64,000 bases of DNA from Rubrivivax sp051861265. GTDB lineage: Bacteria > Pseudomonadota > Gammaproteobacteria > Burkholderiales > Burkholderiaceae_C. Position 1 is the stretch's first letter; every line of letters starts with the position of its first letter. Shown piece after piece: positions 9,373 through 15,542 of this stretch. The DNA lies in the NCBI GenBank assembly GCA_051861265.1, contig JBHYDA010000004.1, positions 310,001 to 374,000 on the forward strand, written 5' to 3'. The translations under genes and the position numbers were made by a program. The notes beneath the pieces are model-generated. The model was not told the origin of the DNA and did not search any database. It saw nothing but the letters and a program-made list of their open reading frames with translations.

Positions 9373-9450
9373 ATGACACGGCATAGATCGGCGAACCCAC
9401 AGCACCTCGTTTTCGCAACGCAACGGCAACTGCAACTCACTCAAAGCTAG
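9373..9450 (+). CDS. Possible 25-codon mini-ORF between ftsA and ftsZ
   Basis: The 100-bp ftsA-ftsZ gap contains an ATG-started frame of 25 codons beginning MTRHRSANPQ and ending in TAG. It is preceded at 9358-9365 by AGGAGGGG (about 9 nt to this ATG, 5 nt to an overlapping out-of-frame ATG at 9369 that makes a 5-codon frame). Its stop lies inside TAGGAGG at 9448-9454, the ftsZ ribosome site. The product would be polar and basic, with no membrane segment. It could couple ftsA and ftsZ translation, or be a chance frame; nothing beyond its geometry supports a functional peptide. Confidence 0.3.
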   Translation: MTRHRSANPQHLVFATQRQLQLTQS

Positions 9451-9459
9451 GAGGCTCAC

Positions 9460-10704
9460 ATGCCCATCGAAATGATCGACGAATTCGACGAAGGCACGCA
9501 GATCAAGGTGATCGGTGTCGGTGGCGGCGGCGGCAACGCTGTCGAACACATGATCGCGCAGGGCGTGCAGGGCGTGGAGTTCATCTGCGCCAACACCGAC
9601 GCGCAGGCGCTGCACCGCAGCGCCGCCGGCACGCTGGTGCAGCTGGGCAAGACCGGCCTGGGCGCCGGCAGCAAGCCCGAGGCCGGCCGCGTGGCGGCCG
9701 AAGACGCGGTGGAAAGCATCCGCCAGGCCATCGAGGGCAGCCACATGCTCTTCATCACCGCCGGCATGGGCGGTGGTACCGGCACGGGTGCGGCGCCCGT
9801 GATCGCGCGCGTGGCCAAGGAGATGGGCATCCTGACCGTGGGCGTGGTCACCAAGCCTTTCGACTTCGAAGGCAAGCGCCGCGGCAAGCAGGCCGAAGAC
9901 GGGGTTTCCGAGCTGGAAGCCAACGTCGACAGCCTGATCGTGGTGCTCAACGAGAAGCTGCTGGAAGTGATGGGCGACGACATCACGCAGGAGCAGGCCT
10001 TCGCGCACGCCAACGACGTGCTGAAGAACGCCGTGGGCGGCATCAGCGACATCATCCACATGGATGCGCAGGTCAACGTCGACTTCGAAGACGTCAAGAC
10101 CGTGATGAGCGAGCCCGGCAAGGCCATGATGGGCACCGCCGTGGCCAGCGGCCCCGACCGCGCCAAGAAGGCCGCCGAGGCCGCGATGGCCTGCCCGCTG
10201 CTGGAAGGCATCGACCTGCGCGGCGCGCGCGGCGTGCTGGTGCTGATTGCCGCGAGCAAGAGCACCTTCAAGCTGGCCGAAAGCCGCAACGCGATGAACG
10301 CCATCAAGTGCTACGCGGCGGATGACGCGCACGTGATCTTCGGCGCCGCCTACGACGAGAGCCTGGGCGACCAGCTGCGCGTGACCGTCATCGCCACGGG
10401 CTTGAGCAGCGCCCGCAAGGCCGCCGTGCAGCCGCCGCTGACGGTGGTGCAGCAGCCGCAGCTGGCCCCGGCCCAGCCCGTGCTGCGCACCGGCACCGAC
10501 AACCTGCCCATCCTGAACCACGTGGCCCAGCCTGGCCCGTCGGTGCAGATGCAGGCGCCCACGGCCACCAGCTACGACACGATGAACACGCCCAGCGTGT
10601 GGCGCAGCGCGCGCAGCCAGGCCGCGGCCAAGGTGGACGCGCTGGCCAGCAACGGCATGGACGAGATCGAGATCCCGGCCTTCCTGCGCAAGCAGGCTGA
10701 CTGA
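9460..10704 (+). CDS. ftsZ: FtsZ, tubulin-like cell division GTPase
   Basis: FtsZ polymerises with GTP into the Z ring at mid-cell. The product has 414 residues. The nucleotide site is marked by GVGGGGGNAVEHM near residues 18-30 and the tubulin signature GGGTGTGAAPVIARVA near 105-120; the T7 loop appears as NVDFEDVKTVMS. A Gln/Pro/Val-rich linker follows from about residue 320. The extreme C terminus, EIPAFLRKQAD, is the conserved peptide that binds FtsA. Strong ribosome site AGGAGG 6 nt before ATG. Confidence 0.98.
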   Translation: MPIEMIDEFDEGTQIKVIGVGGGGGNAVEHMIAQGVQGVEFICANTDAQALHRSAAGTLVQLGKTGLGAGSKPEAGRVAAEDAVESIRQAIEGSHMLFITAGMGGGTGTGAAPVIARVAKEMGILTVGVVTKPFDFEGKRRGKQAEDGVSELEANVDSLIVVLNEKLLEVMGDDITQEQAFAHANDVLKNAVGGISDIIHMDAQVNVDFEDVKTVMSEPGKAMMGTAVASGPDRAKKAAEAAMACPLLEGIDLRGARGVLVLIAASKSTFKLAESRNAMNAIKCYAADDAHVIFGAAYDESLGDQLRVTVIATGLSSARKAAVQPPLTVVQQPQLAPAQPVLRTGTDNLPILNHVAQPGPSVQMQAPTATSYDTMNTPSVWRSARSQAAAKVDALASNGMDEIEIPAFLRKQAD

Positions 10705-10712
10705 TCTCCGGT

Positions 10713-11747
10713 TTGTCCGGCCCCACGGCAGGCCTGGCGCCGCCGGCCACCGAACACCCGCCCCGGCGGGTGTTCGTGCTCGGCGCCACCGGCACCATCG
10801 GCCAAGCCACGGTGCGCGAGTTGCTGCGCCGGGGGCACGAGGTGGTGTGTTTCGTGCGCCCGCGGGCGGGTGTGGGCGGCGCACTGGAACCGGCGCAATG
10901 GGCGCAGCGCCTGCCTGGTGCCGAATGGCGCGTGGGCGAGGTTCAGGACGCCGCCTCGCTGCGCCAGCAGGGGCTTCGCGGCGAGCGCTTCGACGTGCTG
11001 CTGAGCTGCCTGGCCTCACGCACCGGCGTGCCGGCCGATGCGTGGGCCATCGACCACCGTGCGCACGTGCAGGCGCTGGCCGCCGCGCGCGACGCCGGCG
11101 TCACGCAGGTGGTGCAGCTCTCGGCCTTGTGCGTGCAGAAGCCGCGCCTGGCCTTCCAGCAGGCCAAGCTGGCCTATGAGCGTGAGCTGAGGGCCTCGGG
11201 CCTGCGCTGGTCCATCGTGCGGCCCACCGCCTTCTTCAAGTCGCTCTCGGGCCAGGTGGCGCGGCTGCAGCAGGGCAAGCCCTTCCTCGTCTTCGGCGAC
11301 GGCCGCTTGACGGCCTGCAAGCCCATCGGCGACGAAGACCTCGCGGCCTATCTGTGCGATTGCCTGCACGACCCCACCAAGGCCGACCGCGTGCTGCCCA
11401 TCGGCGGCCCGGGCCCGGCGATGACCCCGCGTGAGCAGGGCGAAGCGCTCTTCCGCCTGCTGGGGCGGCCGCCGCGTTTCAAGCAGGTGCCGCCCGGCCT
11501 GCTGCTGGGCATCGCCACCGGCCTGGGCTGGCTGGGCCGCATGTGGCCGGCCGCGGCCGCAAAGGGCGAACTCGCCCGCATCGGCCACTACTACGCCACC
11601 GAGTCGATGCTGGTGTGGGACGCCGAACGCGGCCGCTACGACGCCGAAGCGACGCCCTCCACCGGCACGCAGACGCTCATCGACTATCAGGCGCAGCTGC
11701 TGTCAGGCCAGGTGGTGCTGGAGCGGGGCGATCACGCCGTGTTCTGA
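10713..11747 (+). CDS. bciA: BciA-type divinyl (proto)chlorophyllide 8-vinyl reductase
   Basis: BciA reduces the C8 vinyl group of divinyl (proto)chlorophyllide with NADPH during (bacterio)chlorophyll synthesis. The 344-residue product is an atypical short-chain/NmrA-like Rossmann protein: VFVLGATGTIGQATVRELL follows a tail of about 20 residues. The family-diagnostic stretches, as I recall them from plant DVR and proteobacterial BciA, are RPTAFFKSLSGQV, GKPFLVFGDGRLTACKPI, DEDLAAYL and VLPIGGPGPAMTPREQGEAL. The start is uncertain: TTG 10713 gives a sensible N terminus; the next in-frame option, GTG 10770, would begin right at the first beta strand. The 3' end overlaps the convergent hydroxylase gene by 16 bp. 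A generic NAD(P)-binding reductase is the alternative, less likely. Confidence 0.83.
   Translation: MSGPTAGLAPPATEHPPRRVFVLGATGTIGQATVRELLRRGHEVVCFVRPRAGVGGALEPAQWAQRLPGAEWRVGEVQDAASLRQQGLRGERFDVLLSCLASRTGVPADAWAIDHRAHVQALAAARDAGVTQVVQLSALCVQKPRLAFQQAKLAYERELRASGLRWSIVRPTAFFKSLSGQVARLQQGKPFLVFGDGRLTACKPIGDEDLAAYLCDCLHDPTKADRVLPIGGPGPAMTPREQGEALFRLLGRPPRFKQVPPGLLLGIATGLGWLGRMWPAAAAKGELARIGHYYATESMLVWDAERGRYDAEATPSTGTQTLIDYQAQLLSGQVVLERGDHAVF
10751..10776. promoter_or_regulatory. Perfect 10-bp hairpin at the 5' end of bciA, 47 nt after ftsZ
   Basis: CGAACACCCG at 10751-10760 pairs exactly with CGGGTGTTCG at 10767-10776 around a 6-nt loop. There is no T-tract after it, so it is not a classical intrinsic terminator, but it could stabilise the ftsZ mRNA end or attenuate read-through. 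It lies inside the N-terminal codons of bciA if the TTG start at 10713 is right, or covers the start codon if a GTG at 10770 is used. Confidence 0.5.
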
Positions 11748-12565
11748 GGCCGCGGCGCGGTTTTGCGCTCGGCGCGCAAGGGCAGCAATAGCAGTTGCGG
11801 CAGCGAGCGCGTCGAGGTGCTGTCGAGGCCCTGCACGCCGAAACCCAGCGCTGCGTGGTCGGCCCCTTCCACACGGCGCAGCGTGCCGGCCAGGCGGTCC
11901 CACACGCTCAGCACGGTGCCGAAGTTCAGGTTGTAGAGGGCCGGTTCTTCGGCGTGGTGCACGCGGTGCAGGTCCGGGGTCACCATCCAGCAAGACAGCC
12001 AGCGTTCGGCCCGCGCGGGCAGGCGCGCGTTGGCGTGGCAGAAAAGGTTGTGGATGATGAAGACGGCCTCAGCGGCGAGAACCGCCCAGGGGTGCACGCC
12101 GAGCAAGGCCACGAGCGCTGCCGTCACGCAGGCATACAGCAAGGCTTCTGCCGGGTGGAAACGCACGCCCACGGTCACATCGAAAGCTTCGTCGCTGTGG
12201 TGGACGCGGTGGATGCGCCACAGCCAACCCCAGCGGTGCATGGCGGCATGGCTGACCCAGCGGGCGGCGTCCAGGGTCACGAACAGCAGCACGGCCTGCA
12301 ACCAGAGCGGCGCGCCGGCCGCCAGCAGGCCTGGCCAGGGGCTGGCGCTGACGCACCAGGCGGTGACGGCCCCGGCCACCGGCACGATGGCGTAACCGCT
12401 GGCGTGGGTGCACACCCACAGGCCGAAATTGGTGGCCCAGCGCCCGCCAAGTTGCGGCGAGGCCGCCTGCCAGGGGCGCTTGTGCTCCCAGGCCGCCACG
12501 GCCAGGAAGCCGACGAGCATCAAGGCGAGGAAGAAGACCCCGGGGCTGGGGCCGTTCTCGCCCAC
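11732..12565 (-). CDS. Sterol desaturase / fatty acid hydroxylase family membrane protein
   Basis: This is a di-iron membrane oxygenase of the ERG3/FAH family (PF04116 type). The 277-residue protein has hydrophobic segments near 8-28, 55-75, 86-103 and 140-172 and the characteristic histidine clusters: HAAMH (106-110), HRVHH (119-123), HNLFCH (172-177) and HRVHH (200-204). The substrate cannot be read from sequence; related bacterial proteins act on lipids, sterol-like compounds or carotenoids. It starts with GTG 4 bp after the stop of a mini PEP-CTERM gene, so the two are probably one transcript. It converges on bciA with a 16-bp overlap. Confidence 0.88.
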   Translation of the reverse strand: MGENGPSPGVFFLALMLVGFLAVAAWEHKRPWQAASPQLGGRWATNFGLWVCTHASGYAIVPVAGAVTAWCVSASPWPGLLAAGAPLWLQAVLLFVTLDAARWVSHAAMHRWGWLWRIHRVHHSDEAFDVTVGVRFHPAEALLYACVTAALVALLGVHPWAVLAAEAVFIIHNLFCHANARLPARAERWLSCWMVTPDLHRVHHAEEPALYNLNFGTVLSVWDRLAGTLRRVEGADHAALGFGVQGLDSTSTRSLPQLLLLPLRAERKTAPRPQNTA

Positions 12566-12569
12566 GGGC

Positions 12570-12734
12570 TCACTTGCGCTTGTTGCGCGCCACGACGACG
12601 CCGATGACGCCGGCCAGGGCGATCAGCGCCCAGGTGCCGGGTTCAGGGATGGGCTGTGGGCCCGTATCGCCTGCCAGGGCGTGTGTGGTCATCAGTGCCA
12701 GGGCGCTCAGGGCCAGGAAGCGAAGGGTTTGCAT
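12570..12734 (-). CDS. Mini PEP-CTERM protein (54 residues)
   Basis: The frame encodes a signal peptide (MQTLRFLALSALALM... with an ALA cleavage site near residue 21), about seven residues (GDTGPQP), and then a complete PEP-CTERM tail: IPEPGTWALIALAG, a hydrophobic helix and the basic end ARNKRK. PEP-CTERM tails are recognised and cleaved by exosortases, and an exosortase gene (xrtB) lies at 48662. The mature product after both cleavages would be only about ten residues. ATG 12734 has no clear ribosome site. It precedes the fatty-acid-hydroxylase-family gene by 4 bp. The tail is unmistakable; whether the tiny product is a peptide, a competitor substrate or a remnant is open. Confidence 0.82.
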   Translation of the reverse strand: MQTLRFLALSALALMTTHALAGDTGPQPIPEPGTWALIALAGVIGVVVARNKRK

Positions 12735-12877
12735 GACAGGCGTCCGGTGTGTGAATGTCTCGAGTCGAATTGTCGGCGTACCCGGCTGGCCACCGACCCC
12801 TTGGTCTGGGTGTTCTGGGGCGCATCAGCCCACTGAATCGCATCTGAACGTGAATTCCTGCAAGCCAGACGCCTGTC
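12735..12877. promoter_or_regulatory. Divergent intergenic region with a 13-bp inverted repeat
   Basis: GACAGGCGTCCGG at 12735-12747 is repeated inverted as CCAGACGCCTGTC at 12865-12877 (12 of 13 positions match, 10 contiguous). One copy abuts the start codon of the mini PEP-CTERM gene on -, the other lies about 50 nt before the ABC-transporter binding-protein gene on +. Such symmetry in a divergent region could mark a shared operator. I saw no convincing -35/-10 pair and no thiamine (TPP) riboswitch. Confidence 0.35.
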
Positions 12878-12926
12878 CCTGGGCTGGGTACGATCCGCCG
12901 CTGCCGCTTGTTTCGGAGTCGCCCGC

Positions 12927-13937
12927 ATGTTTTTCGCCGCCCGCATTTTTCAGCCCTCTAGTGCCCGCTATGCCTGCGTGCTAGGGCTGCTGGCTGCCGC
13001 CGCGAGCCCCAGCATCGCCCAGCAGAAGCTCAACTTCACCACCAACTGGTACGCCCAGGCCGAACACGGCGGCTTTTACCAGGCGCTGGCCACAGGCCTG
13101 TACAAGAAGGAGGGCCTGGATGTCACGCTGAAGATGGGCGGCCCGCAGGTGAACATCATGCAGTTGCTGGCCGCCGGCCAGACCGACTGCGTGATGGGCT
13201 ACGACATGCAGACCCTGGCCGCCTGGCAGCAGGGCGTGGGCGCGGTGACGGTGGCCGCCACCTTCCAGAAAGACCCGCTGGTGCTCATCGGCCACCCCGA
13301 GAGCTTCCAGCGCCTGGAAGACCTCAAGGGCAAGACCATCCTCATCTCGCCCGCCGGCTTCACGGTGCAGTGGCCCTGGCTGAAAGAGAAGTACGGGCTC
13401 GATGACCGCCAGCGCCGGCCCTACAACTTCAGCATCCAGCCCTTCATCGCCGACAAGAACGTCGTGCAGCAGGGCTACCTCAGCAGCGAGCCCTACGCCA
13501 TCGAGAAAGAGGCAGGCTTCAAGCCCAAGGCCATCCTGCTCAGCGACCACGGCTGGCCGCCCTACAGCCAGACCATCGTCTGCATGGAGAAGACCCTGAA
13601 AGAGCGTCCGCAGGCCGTGGCCGCCTTCGTGAAGGCCACCATGCTGGGCTACAAGAGCTACCTGCAGGGCGACCCGAAGCCGGGCAACGCACTGATCAAG
13701 CGCGACAACCCGACCATGACCGACGACCGCTTGGCCGTGGGCATCCGCCTGCTCAACGAAAGCGGCATGGTCTTCGGCGGTGATGCCGCCACGCAAGGCG
13801 CCGGCATCGTCACCCAGGCGCGCATGAAGAAGACCTTCGATCTGATGGTGCAGCTCAAGCAGGTCGACCCGAAGAAGGTGGACCTGCAACGCACCTACAC
13901 GACCCAGTTCGTGAAAGACCTCAAGGTGATGCCCTGA
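12927..13937 (+). CDS. ABC transporter periplasmic binding protein, NMT1/THI5-like
   Basis: The 336-residue product has a signal peptide (hydrophobic core about 15-28, cleavage near SIAQQ) and an SsuA/ThiY/NMT1-type fold: FTTNWYAQAEHGGFYQALATG followed by YKKEGLDVTLKMGGP and QLLAAGQTDCVMGYD. This family binds nitrate, sulfonates, taurine or pyrimidine precursors of thiamine; the tryptophan-tyrosine opening resembles ThiY-like and aromatic-substrate members, but I cannot assign a ligand. It is the first gene of a binding protein-ATPase-permease operon, with the ATPase starting 10 bp downstream. Confidence 0.85.
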   Translation: MFFAARIFQPSSARYACVLGLLAAAASPSIAQQKLNFTTNWYAQAEHGGFYQALATGLYKKEGLDVTLKMGGPQVNIMQLLAAGQTDCVMGYDMQTLAAWQQGVGAVTVAATFQKDPLVLIGHPESFQRLEDLKGKTILISPAGFTVQWPWLKEKYGLDDRQRRPYNFSIQPFIADKNVVQQGYLSSEPYAIEKEAGFKPKAILLSDHGWPPYSQTIVCMEKTLKERPQAVAAFVKATMLGYKSYLQGDPKPGNALIKRDNPTMTDDRLAVGIRLLNESGMVFGGDAATQGAGIVTQARMKKTFDLMVQLKQVDPKKVDLQRTYTTQFVKDLKVMP

Positions 13938-13947
13938 CGGGGCCGGC

Positions 13948-14736
13948 GTGAGCGACAAAGCGGCGATGGCCGCCCCCGCCGTCGAGGTGCTGGGCGCCGA
14001 GAAAACCTACGCCGGCGGCACGCAGGCGCTGCGGCCGGTGCAACTGCGCGTGGCGCCCGGCGAGTTCCTCACGCTGCTGGGCCCCAGCGGTTGCGGCAAG
14101 AGCACGCTGCTGAAGATGGTGGCCGGCCTGCTGGCGCCCAGCGGCGGCGAGTTGCGGCGCTGGGGCCAGCCGGTGCGGCCGGGCGCGGCGGCCGGTACCG
14201 AACTGGGTTTCGTGTTCCAGGAGCCGACGCTGATGCCTTGGGCCCGCGTGGCCGACAACGTGCGCCTGCCGCTCGATCTGGCCGGCCTGCCGCGCGAGCA
14301 GGCCGATGAACGCGTGCATGCGGCCTTGGCGCTGGCGGGCCTGCAGGGCTTCGAGCAAAGCCTGCCGCGTGAACTGAGTGGCGGCATGAAGATGCGCGCC
14401 TCGCTGGCACGTTGCCTGGTGACGCGGCCGCGCCTGCTGCTGATGGACGAGCCCTTCGGTGCGCTGGACGAGATCACGCGCTACCGCCTCGACAGCGATC
14501 TGCTGCATCTGTGGCAGCAGCAGGGTCTGACGGTGATCTTCGTCACCCATTCCATCCACGAGGCGGTGTTCCTGAGCCAGCGCGTGCTGGTGATGGCCGC
14601 GCGGCCCGGGCGGGTGGTCGACGAGGTTCGCATCGACGAGCCCTACCCGCGCAGCGCCGATTTCCGCGTGAGCACCGCCTTTGCGGAACATGCCGCGCGC
14701 CTGCAGCGCAGCCTGCTGGGGGCCAGCACCGCATGA
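13948..14736 (+). CDS. ABC transporter ATPase (nitrate/sulfonate/taurine importer family)
   Basis: This cytoplasmic nucleotide-binding subunit powers the importer. In 262 residues it has the Walker A loop GPSGCGKST (45-53), the Q-loop region GFVFQEPTLMPW, the signature LSGGM (143-147), Walker B LLLMDEPFGALDE with Asp167, and the switch histidine in FVTHSIHEAVFLS. These match the SsuB/TauB/ThiZ subgroup. The start codon is GTG. Its stop overlaps the permease start as ATGA. Confidence 0.92.
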   Translation: MSDKAAMAAPAVEVLGAEKTYAGGTQALRPVQLRVAPGEFLTLLGPSGCGKSTLLKMVAGLLAPSGGELRRWGQPVRPGAAAGTELGFVFQEPTLMPWARVADNVRLPLDLAGLPREQADERVHAALALAGLQGFEQSLPRELSGGMKMRASLARCLVTRPRLLLMDEPFGALDEITRYRLDSDLLHLWQQQGLTVIFVTHSIHEAVFLSQRVLVMAARPGRVVDEVRIDEPYPRSADFRVSTAFAEHAARLQRSLLGASTA

Positions 14737-15524
14737 ACGAGGGCGCACGCAAGCTTGTCTGGCCGCTCGCGGTGGCCGTGTTGCTGCTGGCGCTGTGGCA
14801 GGGCGCGGTGGTGGTGTTCGAGGTGCCGGTCTTCCTGCTGCCCTCACCGCTGCGCGTGGCGCAGGCGCTGATGGAAGACGCCGGGCTGCTCTTCGCAGCG
14901 CTGCTCAACACGCTATGGATCACGGTGCTGGCCTTCGCCCTGGCCGTGCTGCTGGGCACGCTGATCGCCTTCGCCTTCGTGCAAAGCCGCGCCATCGAGA
15001 TCGCTTTCTTCCCCTACGCGGTGCTGCTGCAGGTGACGCCCATCGTCGCCATCGCGCCGCTGATCATCATCTGGGTCAAAGACCCGACGGCCTCGCTCGT
15101 GGTGTGTGCCGCGCTGGTGGCGCTGTTTCCCATCATCAGCAACACCACGCTGGGCCTGCGCAGCGTCGACCCCGGGCTGCTGGCTTACTTCCGCCTGCAA
15201 GGCGCCACGCGCTGGCAGACACTGCGGCGCCTGCGCATCCCCTCGGCCTTGCCCTACTTCTTCGGCGGCCTGCGCATCAGCAGCGGGCTGGCGCTCATCG
15301 GCGCTGTGGTCGCCGAGTTCGTGGCCGGTACGGGCGGCACCGGCACTGGCCTGGCTTTCCAGATCCTGCACGCGGGCTACCAACTCAACATCCCGCGCAT
15401 GTTCGCGGCGCTGGCGCTCATCGCCGTGGCCGGCGTGCTGCTGTTCGCGTTGATGGCCGGCCTGTCGCGCTGGGCGCTGTCCGGTTGGCACGAGAGCGAA
15501 ACGGGCGACGCGGCGCCGGGCTGA
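14733..15524 (+). CDS. ABC transporter permease (SsuC/TauC/ThiX family)
   Basis: The 263-residue inner-membrane permease has about six hydrophobic helices and the binding-protein-dependent transport EAA loop around LLAYFRLQGATRWQTLRRLRIPSALPYFF (split here from residues about 150-178), which contacts the ATPase. It completes a three-gene import system; the ligand is unknown. The ATGA overlap with the ATPase gene indicates coupled translation. It converges on the flavoprotein gene with an 18-bp gap. Confidence 0.92.
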   Translation: MNEGARKLVWPLAVAVLLLALWQGAVVVFEVPVFLLPSPLRVAQALMEDAGLLFAALLNTLWITVLAFALAVLLGTLIAFAFVQSRAIEIAFFPYAVLLQVTPIVAIAPLIIIWVKDPTASLVVCAALVALFPIISNTTLGLRSVDPGLLAYFRLQGATRWQTLRRLRIPSALPYFFGGLRISSGLALIGAVVAEFVAGTGGTGTGLAFQILHAGYQLNIPRMFAALALIAVAGVLLFALMAGLSRWALSGWHESETGDAAPG

Positions 15525-15542
15525 GCCCGGCGGCTGTGGCGC

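Noticed and set aside
12735..12926. A thiamine (TPP) riboswitch before the NMT1/THI5-like ABC operon
   Set aside because: I looked for the conserved CTGAGA and related TPP blocks and did not find them.
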